Source: Ensifer sp. LCM 4579
GTDB lineage: Bacteria > Pseudomonadota > Alphaproteobacteria > Rhizobiales > Rhizobiaceae
Direction: 5' to 3'
Assembly: GCF_001854885.1 (NCBI RefSeq)
Contig: NZ_MDDV01000059.1
Span: 248,001-312,000, forward strand
DNA: 64,000 nucleotides
Every line of letters begins with the position of its first letter. The stretch's first letter is position 1. Made by a program: the position numbers and the translations under genes. Shown in pieces: positions 33,713-41,896 of this stretch. The notes below the pieces were generated by a model, which was not told the DNA's origin, did not search any database, and saw only the letters and a program-made list of their open reading frames with translations.

Positions 33713-35830
33713 ATGCACGACGACATCAAGACACACGACCAGGCAACGGCCGCGGAGCTCAGCAAGCATGACGCCCTGACGCAGGCCTTTCCGAAGACCT
33801 GGGACGGGCGGATCCTGTTTGCGATCGCGCTCGCCTTTTCCATTTTCCAGATTGCGACCGCTGCGCATCTCGTCGACATGCCGAGCCAGATCGTGCGCGC
33901 GGTTCACGTCGGTTTCGTAACGGTTCTTGTCTTTCCCCTACTGGCGGCGATGGCGGGCCGCGGCGGCGTCGCAAAGGCCATCGCCTGGGGACTTGCACTC
34001 CTCGGTGCGTCGGTCGCCTTCTACCAATGCTATGAATATGCCGACCTGCTCGTGCGCGCCGGCGAACCTCTCCCGCGTGACATCGCCTTCGGCGTCATCG
34101 CGCTCGGCGTGGTTTTCGCCGCCGCCTGGGCGCTGATGGGTCCAGCGCTGCCGATTATCTCCGGCCTGTTCCTCGCCTATAGCCTGTTCGGCGAATATCT
34201 TCCGCCACCGCTCGATCACCGCGGCTATGATTTCACCCAGGTGATCGACCATATGGCCTATGGAACGGAAGGAATCTACGGCATCCCGACCTTCGTTTCA
34301 TCGACCTATATCTTCCTCTTCATCCTGTTCGGCGCCTTTCTCGAAAAGGCCGGCATGATCCGCCTCTTCACCGACGTCTCGCTGAGCTTCGTCGGCAGCC
34401 GGCGCGGCGGCGCGGCCAAGGTGGCGATCGTCTCGTCCGGCCTCATGGGCACCATCTCCGGATCCGGTGTCGCGAACGTGGTGACCACCGGTCAGTTCAC
34501 CATTCCGCTGATGAAGAGCTTCGGCTACCGGCCAGCCTTCGCCGGTGGCGTCGAGGCGACGGCATCGATGGGCGGACAGCTCATGCCGCCCGTCATGGGT
34601 GCGGTGGCCTTCATCATGGCGGAGACGCTCGGGGTCGAGTATCACGAGATCGTCAAGGCGGCGATCATCCCGGCCGTCCTCTATTTCGCCTCGGCCTTCT
34701 GGATGGTGCATCTGGAAGCGGGCAAACATGGGCTGCTTGGCCTGCCCAAGGCCGATCTGCCCTCCGCCAGGGCGGCGATTGCCGAACAATGGTATCTCAT
34801 CCTCCCGCTGGCAGCGCTGGTCTGGCTGTTGTTCTCGGGCTACACGCCGCTTTTCGCCGGAACGGTCGGCCTTGCCTTTACGGCGTTGTTGATCCTCGGC
34901 AGTTCCATCGCCCTCGGCCTCCCCTCGAATGTCATCCGGATCCTATTCTGGATCGGTCTCGGCCTGGTGGCGGCCGCATTCTTTCGGTTCGGCATTGGCG
35001 TGGTCGTCGGCGCGATGGCGCTGCTGATCGCGGTCAACGCGCTCTCGAAAGGTGGCCGGGAGACGCTGGCGATGAGCCGCGACGCCCTTGCCGAAGGTGC
35101 CAAGACCGCCTTGCCGGTGGCCGTAGCCTGCGCCCTCGTGGGCATCATCATCGGAACGATGACGCTGACGGGTGCAGCCAATACCTTCGGGCAGTTCATC
35201 GTCTCCGTCGGCGGCAAGAGCCTGTTCCTGTCGTTGCTCCTCACCATGGTGACCTGTCTCGTGCTCGGCATGGGCATACCGACCATCCCGAACTACATCA
35301 TCACCTCCTCGATCGCCGGTCCGGCGCTCCTCGAGCTCGGTGTGCCGCTGATCGTCAGCCATATGTTCGTTTTCTATTTCGGCATACTGGCCGACCTGAC
35401 GCCGCCGGTCGCGCTTGCCTGCTTCGCGGCGGCCCCGATCGCGCGCGAAAGCGGACTGAAGATTGCCATCCAGGCCATCAAGGTGGCAGCGGCAGGCTTC
35501 GTCATACCCTTCATGGCCGTTTACTCGCCGGCCCTCATGCTGCAGGATGGCGGCGCCACGGCGATGGCCATCGGCTATCCGGCAGCCGTCGGCTACATCA
35601 TTTTGAAGACGGGGCTTGCGATCGGCCTCTGGGGGGCAGCGGTGATCGGCTTCGTCGCGATCCGCCTCGGCGCCGCCGAGCGGCTTCTCGCCGCCGCTGC
35701 CGCCTTCACGCTGCTGGCGGCCCTGCCGCTCACTGACGAGATCGGCTTTGCGCTGGCGGTCCTGTTCGGACTGATGGTCTGGCGGCGGGCGCGGACGACG
35801 GGCGAAAAGCCGTCGGCGAAGGTCGCATGA
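33713..35830 (+). CDS. Fused TRAP transporter permease (DctQ-DctM, TAXI type)
   Basis: 705 residues with about 17 hydrophobic segments. The N-terminal ~190 residues are the small DctQ-like part; the rest is the large DctM-like part with SSGLMGTISGSGVANVVTTGQFTIPLMK, VEATASMGGQLMPPVMGAVAFIMAE and LGMGIPTIPNYIITSSIAGPALLELGVP. SD GGGAGG lies before ATG 33713. It imports the TAXI protein's ligand using an ion gradient. Its stop overlaps the DUF1850 start (ATGA). Confidence 0.94.
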   Translation: MHDDIKTHDQATAAELSKHDALTQAFPKTWDGRILFAIALAFSIFQIATAAHLVDMPSQIVRAVHVGFVTVLVFPLLAAMAGRGGVAKAIAWGLALLGASVAFYQCYEYADLLVRAGEPLPRDIAFGVIALGVVFAAAWALMGPALPIISGLFLAYSLFGEYLPPPLDHRGYDFTQVIDHMAYGTEGIYGIPTFVSSTYIFLFILFGAFLEKAGMIRLFTDVSLSFVGSRRGGAAKVAIVSSGLMGTISGSGVANVVTTGQFTIPLMKSFGYRPAFAGGVEATASMGGQLMPPVMGAVAFIMAETLGVEYHEIVKAAIIPAVLYFASAFWMVHLEAGKHGLLGLPKADLPSARAAIAEQWYLILPLAALVWLLFSGYTPLFAGTVGLAFTALLILGSSIALGLPSNVIRILFWIGLGLVAAAFFRFGIGVVVGAMALLIAVNALSKGGRETLAMSRDALAEGAKTALPVAVACALVGIIIGTMTLTGAANTFGQFIVSVGGKSLFLSLLLTMVTCLVLGMGIPTIPNYIITSSIAGPALLELGVPLIVSHMFVFYFGILADLTPPVALACFAAAPIARESGLKIAIQAIKVAAAGFVIPFMAVYSPALMLQDGGATAMAIGYPAAVGYIILKTGLAIGLWGAAVIGFVAIRLGAAERLLAAAAAFTLLAALPLTDEIGFALAVLFGLMVWRRARTTGEKPSAKVA

Positions 35831-36189
35831 GCGCGCTCCTCTGCATCGTCAGCGGCAAGGCCGTTGCCGTGGCCGCTGGCCTCTTCACCCTCGGCTGGAC
35901 CCACTCGGTCGAAAGGACCGAGTGGCGGGAGCGCTGGGCGGTCACGCCCGAGGGTCTCGTTCTCAAGGAGGCTCGGGTGCAGGGCTCGGGTGCGGGCATG
36001 GATCCGGGCGAAGGCGCCCGCCGGGTGGGGGCCTGGTGGGTATGGACCCCGGACCTGCCGCCGATTCCCGAACTGGTGCTCGCCGCATCCGGGGCGACGA
36101 CGTCCGGATGGAAGCTTTGTGACCGGGACGGGTGCCGTGAACTGGGTGGGCGGAGTGGGGATCCGATCACCTTGAGGCCGTGCGGCTGA
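35827..36189 (+). CDS. DUF1850 protein of TAXI-TRAP operon
   Basis: 120 residues. A hydrophobic N-terminus is followed by the DUF1850 pattern FTLGWTHSVERTEWRERWAVTPEGLVLKEARVQGSGAGMD. The family is almost always found beside TAXI-TRAP permeases; its role is unknown, perhaps in transporter assembly. It overlaps the permease stop by four bases. Confidence 0.88.
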   Translation: MSALLCIVSGKAVAVAAGLFTLGWTHSVERTEWRERWAVTPEGLVLKEARVQGSGAGMDPGEGARRVGAWWVWTPDLPPIPELVLAASGATTSGWKLCDRDGCRELGGRSGDPITLRPCG

Positions 36190-36205
36190 TTACGGTTGAG
36201 CTCCC

Positions 36206-38104
36206 ATGTTCTCCCCGCCGCCAAGAGGCGCTACAGTCGATGCATCGGACCGGGAACGGTTCAAGACAACGAGCGGCAGGCAGGTCGGCCCGGTAATGAT
36301 GCGCAACATCGGCAGAATGACGATCCTGATGCTGGTCGTGACCTGTATAGCGCCCTTTGTCGCCTATCATCTGGCGAGCGGTTCGGCGATCGGCGCATTG
36401 GAAGGGCAGCTTCAGCGAAGTCTCGTGCTGACGAACCGGGCGATTGCAACGGAGATCGAACGGTTCCGCTACCTGCCGCTGGTGCTCGGCGAGGATGCCC
36501 GCATACGGGCGCTTGCCGGGCGCGAGCGGAGCCCGGTGGTGCTCGACGCTGCGAACCGCTACCTGCAGACTGTGGTAAGGCAGGCGGGCGCGGCCGAACT
36601 CTATGTACTCGACGACCGTGGCGTTGCCCTCGCCTCGAGCAATTTCGACACGGCTGAGAGCTTCGTCGGCCACGACTACAGCTTCCGCCCGTATTTCCAG
36701 GACGCGCTCCAATCAGGTGAAGGACGCTATTATGCGATCGGCGTCACAACGCGAAAGCCCGGCTATTTCCTGACGTCGAGAATCGACGTTGCGGGTCAAT
36801 CTCCGATCATCGTCGTCGTCAAGGCCGACCTGCTGCCGCTCGAGGCGACCTGGAAGGCCGCGGGCGTGCAGACCGCCATTGCCGACCGTTGGGGTATCGT
36901 CTTTCTGTCCGGCAACCCGGACTGGAAATATCGGCCACTTGCAGCGCTTTCGGCCGAAGCCGTCGCGCAGCTTGCGCGAGAGCGAACCTATGAAGGCGCA
37001 GATCTCGCCGCAACGAAGCCGATCCTGCCGGAGCGCGTCGCGCCGCCGATCGGCGAGGCGGACGCGCCGGCGCTTCACGTCGAGGAAGATGGCCGGCAGC
37101 TCCTGGCGAAGTTCTCGGTCGTCGAGCCGGACGGCTGGCTGGTGCTGGCGGCGACGAGTACCGAGGATATCGGCAAGCTCGCGGGCTTCTGGGCGCTCTC
37201 CGCGCTGATTGCCGGGCTGCTCTCGACCGGCACACTCTATTTCCTCCATCAGCGGGCGCTTCTGATCCGAATGCGCCTGCGCCAAAGTGAAGTCCTGGAG
37301 CGCAAAGTTGCCGAGAGGACACAGGACCTTGCCCATGAGATCGACATGCGCAAGCGCACGGAGGAGGAACTCCGCCGTGCCCAGGAGGGGCTCATCCATT
37401 CCGAGAAGATGGCGGCACTCGGCCGCATGTCGACGGCGATCGTGCATGAGGTGAGCCAGCCGCTCGCGGCCCTCGAAGCGACCTTGGCGACCGCAGGCCT
37501 GCTGGCGGAGAAGGGGCGCGCGGAAAAGGTCTGCGAACGGGTGCTTGACGCGCGCGCTCTGGTGAAGCGGATGCAGCGAACGGTCAAGCACCTGAAGACC
37601 TTCGGCCGCAAGGGGGCCTCTGAACTCGAAAAGGTCGACGTCGACGCGGTCATCCGCAATGCGCTCGATCTTGCCGCACCCCGAGCAAAGACACTCGGCG
37701 TCGAACCGCTCCTCGAGGCAAGCGCTCCCACTCCCGTCGTTATTGCCGTTGCGGTGAAACTGGAGCAGGTCATGTTGAACCTGCTCTTGAACGCGCTCGA
37801 TGCGGTCGAGGGCAGGAAGGACCCGGCAATCACCATCCGGCGGACGGTGGAAGCGGGGCGTGTGTGCGTCACCGTCATCGACAACGGATCGGGTATCGCG
37901 CCGGAACACCGCGAGCGCATCGCAGAGCCGTTCTTCACCACGAAACTGACGGGCGAGGGGCTTGGACTCGGCCTTTCCATTGCGACCGCAATCGTCCGTG
38001 AGTTCGGCGGTGAGATCACCTTTGCGGAAGCCGCGGGCGGCGGTACGATGGCGACTGTTGCCATGCCCCTGGGTGAACACGCCCTCAGCGAGGCAGCACA
38101 ATGA
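36206..38104 (+). CDS. DctB-like sensor histidine kinase
   Basis: 632 residues from ATG 36206 (ATG 36296 is an alternative). Two membrane helices (~38-60 and ~330-352) enclose a periplasmic dCache/DctB-type sensor with YDYSFRPYF-like VGHDYSFRPYFQDAL and RKPGYFLTSRI. A coiled linker leads to the HisKA motif (STAIVHEVSQPLAALEA, His near 413) and a HATPase domain (LLNALDAVEG, DNGSGI, GEGLGLGLSIA). It should sense the transported carboxylate and phosphorylate the DctD-like regulator, whose start overlaps its stop. Confidence 0.9.
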   Translation: MFSPPPRGATVDASDRERFKTTSGRQVGPVMMRNIGRMTILMLVVTCIAPFVAYHLASGSAIGALEGQLQRSLVLTNRAIATEIERFRYLPLVLGEDARIRALAGRERSPVVLDAANRYLQTVVRQAGAAELYVLDDRGVALASSNFDTAESFVGHDYSFRPYFQDALQSGEGRYYAIGVTTRKPGYFLTSRIDVAGQSPIIVVVKADLLPLEATWKAAGVQTAIADRWGIVFLSGNPDWKYRPLAALSAEAVAQLARERTYEGADLAATKPILPERVAPPIGEADAPALHVEEDGRQLLAKFSVVEPDGWLVLAATSTEDIGKLAGFWALSALIAGLLSTGTLYFLHQRALLIRMRLRQSEVLERKVAERTQDLAHEIDMRKRTEEELRRAQEGLIHSEKMAALGRMSTAIVHEVSQPLAALEATLATAGLLAEKGRAEKVCERVLDARALVKRMQRTVKHLKTFGRKGASELEKVDVDAVIRNALDLAAPRAKTLGVEPLLEASAPTPVVIAVAVKLEQVMLNLLLNALDAVEGRKDPAITIRRTVEAGRVCVTVIDNGSGIAPEHRERIAEPFFTTKLTGEGLGLGLSIATAIVREFGGEITFAEAAGGGTMATVAMPLGEHALSEAAQ

Positions 38105-39450
38105 GTCGCGGGCACATCCTTCTCGTCGATGACGATCGCGACCTCCTGAAGGCGGCGACCGATTGGCTGGAGATCAATGATTTTTCCGTCCGCGCCTTTC
38201 ATCGGCCCGAAGAAGCATACCGGCAGGTGATGCGCGAGGAGCCGGACGTCGTGGTGAGCGACATCCGCATGCCGGGAATTGACGGCATGACGCTGCTCAC
38301 CTCGATCGTCAGGCAGCGCAGCGACGTGCCGGTGATCCTGATGACCGGTCATGGTGATGTCACGCTGGCGGTCAAGTCGATGAAGGAGGGCGCAGAGGAT
38401 TTCATCGAAAAGCCCTATGACGCCGACCATCTGCTCTCCATCCTGGACAAGGCCGTCGAGAAACGGCGCATGAAGAAGGAAATCGCGCGGCTACAGGGTC
38501 TGGTGCAGGCCGGAGAAGGCGTCGAGATCGTCGGCGACAGTCCGGCAATCCATGACCTCAGAAATCGTGTCCAAATGCTGGCGGAGGTCGACATCGACGT
38601 CCTCATTATCGGTGAGACAGGAACCGGCAAGGAACTCGTCGCGCAGGCGCTTCATCGGCAAAGCCGTCGTGCCGCTGGTCCTTTCGTGGCGATCAACTGC
38701 GCAGCGCTGCCCGAAAGCATCTTCGAGAGCGAGGTCTTTGGCCACGCGAAGGGCGCCTTCACGGGCGCCCTCTCCGACCGGCAGGGAAAGTTCGAGCATG
38801 CGGCGGGCGGAACCGTATTTCTCGACGAGATCGAGTCCATGCCCTTGGGCCTGCAAGCGAAGATCCTGCGTGTTCTGCAGGAGCGGATGATCGAACGGCT
38901 TGGCGAAAACCATGTGAGGCCGATCGACGTTCGCATCGTCGCCGCCGCCAAGAGCGATCTTTCCGCCGAAATTGCTGCCGGGCGCTTCCGCGAGGACCTC
39001 TTCTATCGGCTTGCGACCGTGGACGTGCGCATTCCGCCGCTGAGGCAGCGCAGGCAAGATATCGGCCTGCTCTTCGGTCACTTCGCGTCGCTCGCTGCCC
39101 GTCGCCATGGCCGCGCGGAGCGAAGCGTCTCCGCCAACCTCCTTGCGAGACTTGGGCAGGAGGAGTGGCGCGGCAATGTTCGCGAACTCAAGGCGCGCGC
39201 CGAGCGCTTTGCGCTCGGTTTAGACGCCGCGGGGTCAGCGGATGGCGCCCTCGGATCCGCTGACCTGCCGACCCTGCCTGAGCAGGTGGCCGCCTTCGAA
39301 GCCGACGTGATCCGCCGTACCATCGAGGAGAGCGACGGAAGCACGGCGAGGGCCGCTACAAGGCTCGGGATTCCTCATCGCACGCTGAACGAAAAGATCG
39401 CTCGCCTCGGATTGCGAGCGAGACGCGCGGAGGACGAAGCAGCGAAATGA
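38101..39450 (+). CDS. DctD-like sigma-54-dependent response regulator
   Basis: 449 residues. The receiver domain (1-~125) has Asp54 in VVSDIRMPGIDG. The AAA+ domain (~145-375) has Walker A GETGTGKE, the sigma-54 contact loop GAFTGA intact, and FLDEIESM. A Fis-type HTH is at the C-terminus (STARAATRLGIPHRTLNEKI). It is last in the TRAP operon, overlapping the kinase by four bases. A sigma-54 promoter and two phased dyads at the operon head are its expected targets, giving an autoregulated substrate-induced circuit. Confidence 0.92.
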   Translation: MSRGHILLVDDDRDLLKAATDWLEINDFSVRAFHRPEEAYRQVMREEPDVVVSDIRMPGIDGMTLLTSIVRQRSDVPVILMTGHGDVTLAVKSMKEGAEDFIEKPYDADHLLSILDKAVEKRRMKKEIARLQGLVQAGEGVEIVGDSPAIHDLRNRVQMLAEVDIDVLIIGETGTGKELVAQALHRQSRRAAGPFVAINCAALPESIFESEVFGHAKGAFTGALSDRQGKFEHAAGGTVFLDEIESMPLGLQAKILRVLQERMIERLGENHVRPIDVRIVAAAKSDLSAEIAAGRFREDLFYRLATVDVRIPPLRQRRQDIGLLFGHFASLAARRHGRAERSVSANLLARLGQEEWRGNVRELKARAERFALGLDAAGSADGALGSADLPTLPEQVAAFEADVIRRTIEESDGSTARAATRLGIPHRTLNEKIARLGLRARRAEDEAAK

Positions 39451-39468
39451 ACTGCGCCGGAGATCCCG

Positions 39469-39858
39469 TTACGCCGGCTGTCCGTGGGCGACGAGGCGAA
39501 CGAGCATCAGGCCGGCGAAAAGGCCGGCAAGCGCCAGGGCCAGCGATGCTACGACGTAGATCGCGGCTGCCATCCATTGTCCGCGCTCCCACAGGCTGAT
39601 CGTGTCGAGCGAGAAGGTGGAGAAGGTTGTGAAGCCGCCAAGCACGCCCGTCGTCAGGAACAGGCGCGCCTCCTGCGAAAGCTCGCCGCGAAAAGCGAAA
39701 TATCCGGCAAGGACACCCATCGCCAAGGAACCGACGACGTTGACCGTGAGGGTGCCGAAGGGAAAGGCGACGCCGAAAAGATAGGCGGCCAACCGGTTGA
39801 CTCCATGGCGCATCGCGCCGCCCAGTCCCGCGCCGAGAAAAACGATCAGGTAGCCCAT
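39469..39858 (-). CDS. crcB: CrcB/Fluc fluoride ion channel
   Basis: 129 residues with four hydrophobic helices. Family motifs are GAGLGGAMRHGVNR, FPFGTLTVNVVGSLAMG and TTGVLGGFTTFSTFSLDT. Fluc channels form antiparallel dimers that let fluoride out of the cytoplasm. SD AGAAGG lies before ATG 39858. I looked for a fluoride riboswitch upstream and did not recognise one. It converges with the regulator of the TRAP operon. Confidence 0.92.
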   Translation of the reverse strand: MGYLIVFLGAGLGGAMRHGVNRLAAYLFGVAFPFGTLTVNVVGSLAMGVLAGYFAFRGELSQEARLFLTTGVLGGFTTFSTFSLDTISLWERGQWMAAAIYVVASLALALAGLFAGLMLVRLVAHGQPA

Positions 39859-40327
39859 CGATTATACCTTCTGAAGATATTGCTTTCGCGTTGACGCCCG
39901 TTGCGGCCGCGTTGCGTCGCGTCCCGAAGAAATTGAACAGACGAGGAATTCAAAACGACAGGGTCGAAGGCAGCTCGGCTCGATTCGGGCATGGCTCTAC
40001 TCTCTCGCGCGGGCGATCATGAGCAGGAGTCATCAGCTTCGTGGGGAAGCGGTTCGGCTTGATGCCTGGCAGAATCCATTGCCGACGTGCCAATTACAAG
40101 TAGCCGAGGGCCCTGTCAACACACTCGTCAAGCTGATCAGAGGGCGCATAGCGCCGTTGTTCGCACGCTTCGTCCGGAATAGAATTCATTGGAGTGCCGC
40201 GCGTCTTATCAGACGCGCAGAGTTCGCTGTACCTTAATCGTGCTCGCGTTACCATGGAGTAGCGAGGTCAGGTCGGCGACGGTCGCGCGAGGCGAGGAGG
40301 GATGTCAGAGCCTCCCGGAAGAATCCG
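39859..40327. other. Intergenic region between crcB and the stress-protein gene
   Basis: 469 bases. It holds a RIME half-palindrome at 40195-40225. A short open frame across 40019-40237 ends inside that repeat and has no coding signature. A promoter for the universal stress gene should lie in its right part. Confidence 0.4.
40195..40225. repeat. RIME half-palindrome
   Basis: GTGCCGCGCGTCTTATCAGA followed by CGCGCAG, matching the right-hand palindrome of the RIME repeat with small changes. Confidence 0.55.
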
Positions 40328-41215
40328 ATGAACACCGAACCTTCGAACGGCAGTGAAACGAACGGTCGTCCCAGGGCGACCGGTCAGGTGCATGCTTTGG
40401 CGGTGCAGGCGGATGTGCTCGCGCTGCTGCCCGATCCGCAAAGCGCGCGTACCTGCCTGGAAGTTGCCGAAGACGCTGCCCGCGCGATTGGCGGGCGCAT
40501 GGGCGCCGCCCATGTCGGCGCCGATCCGGGAGCGATGGTCGCGGCGCCCGAGGAAGCCGATGTGCAGATGCTGCGCGAACTGGAAGAAGGCACGCCGCTT
40601 GAACGCCTCGATCGTGTCGAGCGGGCCTTCGAAGCCTGGAGGCAGGAGAGTCCGGTCCGCAACGGGGTTCCGTTCGATGACTGCCGCGGCGATCTTGCCG
40701 GCTGCGTGCGGCGCGAATGCCGCGAGAGCGGCCTCGTGGTCGCTCCGGCCCACGGCAATATGGATGCGCGCGACGCCTTTCACGACGTGGTTTTCAACGA
40801 AGGCAAGTTGGTGCTCGTCCCGCCCGCGGGCGGCTATGCCGGCAATCTCTTGAGCCATGTGGTGATCGGCTGGAAGCCGCATGCCCATGCGGAAGGCGCG
40901 GTCGCTGCGGCGCGGCGCTGGCTGGTCGCGGCGGAGCGCCTCACCGTCCTGTGCATCGACGATACTGCCAATGCTCATTATCAGAATAGCGCAAGGGACC
41001 TGCTCGCAGGGCACGGTCTCATCGGCGAAGTCGTTGCGTTTGGTTCCGGCAGACGGTCAGTCGGCGAGACGATCCTCGGCTATGCGAGTGCAACGCAGGC
41101 AAGCTGCCTGCTGATTGGCGCCTATCGGCACAACTATCTCATGGAACTGCTGCTCGGCCGCGTGACGCGCTATCTGCTGACGCATACGCGCTTGCCGCTG
41201 ATGATGAAGCACTGA
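40328..41215 (+). CDS. Universal stress protein (UspA-like)
   Basis: 295 residues, about the size of a two-domain Usp. The second domain is clear: HVVIGWKPHAHAEGAVAAARRWLVAAERLTVLCID (~180-215) and SCLLIGAYRHNYLMELLLGRVTRYLLTHTRLPLMM at the end, close to the GxxGHSRxxExxLGGVTRxLL ATP-binding motif although with changed residues. The first domain is weakly conserved and may be degenerate. It is probably a cytosolic stress protein. Confidence 0.8.
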   Translation: MNTEPSNGSETNGRPRATGQVHALAVQADVLALLPDPQSARTCLEVAEDAARAIGGRMGAAHVGADPGAMVAAPEEADVQMLRELEEGTPLERLDRVERAFEAWRQESPVRNGVPFDDCRGDLAGCVRRECRESGLVVAPAHGNMDARDAFHDVVFNEGKLVLVPPAGGYAGNLLSHVVIGWKPHAHAEGAVAAARRWLVAAERLTVLCIDDTANAHYQNSARDLLAGHGLIGEVVAFGSGRRSVGETILGYASATQASCLLIGAYRHNYLMELLLGRVTRYLLTHTRLPLMMKH

Positions 41216-41285
41216 GGCGGGGCGACTGAGGCAGGCTGCTGGATGGGCTGTCGGCGAAGCCAAGATCGAGTTGAACATTTTCGCC

Positions 41286-41316
41286 CCTACGGCGCAGCGC
41301 GTCTTCGGAGACGTGC
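41286..41316. repeat. RIME half-palindrome
   Basis: CTACGGCGCAGCGCGTCTTC followed by GGAGACGTGCAG, a decayed copy of the RIME right-hand palindrome just after the stress-protein gene. Confidence 0.5.
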
Positions 41317-41585
41317 AGGCTTGTGCGAAGAGGGGCGGATATGGCCGACAATTCTCTCGCTATCACCAGACGCAATGCGAGTGTCAGCGCTTATTTGCGC
41401 AATCATGAGTCTATCCAAAAACCGCAGGGCTGGGGCAAGAAACGCTGAAAAATTTAGGAGAAATTGCAGCGGCTTAGACCCTTAAACATCCATTAAGCTT
41501 TCCATTAGACTGCTCGAATATTAGAAAATCGGCCAAGCGTTCGCTTGCCAAATGTGGCGGAACCTGGGCTGGAAGGAGATCTTTT

Positions 41586-41802
41586 ATGACCGCCTTCAGT
41601 CACCAATGGAAATGTACCAACCCACCGGCGACCGGGGTGGACGAAAGCAGCAGGATATTGGCGACAGGCTCCAGTTCATGCAGCTCGACGCGGCAAGCTG
41701 CGCGAGATCGCATGTGCAGCGGAGCTCGACAAGATGCGCGTCGCGCTGTTGGACAAGGACGAAGAGACATCGAAAGCAGAGGCCTCGATAGCCGGGAAGT
41801 AA
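41586..41802 (+). pseudogene. Possible decayed small gene behind a strong ribosome site
   Basis: ATG 41586 follows GGAAGGAGATCTTTT, an excellent SD at good spacing. The frame from this ATG has poor composition. The plausible protein moves between frames: MEMYQPTGDRGGRKQQ and RLQFMQLDA in one, then KLREIACAAELDKMRVALLD and DEETSKAEASIAGK in the next, ending at TAA 41802. This looks like a small gene broken by one or two indels. No homologue is recognised. Confidence 0.25.
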
Positions 41803-41896
41803 GAAAGAGGGCCGAAATTTGAGGGGGCGAATTTGGCGAGCGTGATTGGGAGCCCGGCTGCGAGGCAGCCGTTCCGTTCGACGACGGAGCGTTACG

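Larger units (their letters stand above)
41216..41896. other. Long intergenic region before the GGDEF-EAL gene
   Basis: 681 bases. It holds a RIME half at 41286-41316, an AT-rich stretch at 41390-41530 and a possible decayed small gene behind a strong ribosome site (41586-41802). The promoter of the downstream GGDEF-EAL gene is probably here. Confidence 0.4.

Noticed and set aside
39859..40018. Fluoride riboswitch before crcB
   Set aside because: The conserved pseudoknot sequence elements were not found on the minus strand.
40019..40237. 72-residue frame before the stress-protein gene
   Set aside because: It ends inside a RIME half-palindrome and has no SD or conserved sequence.
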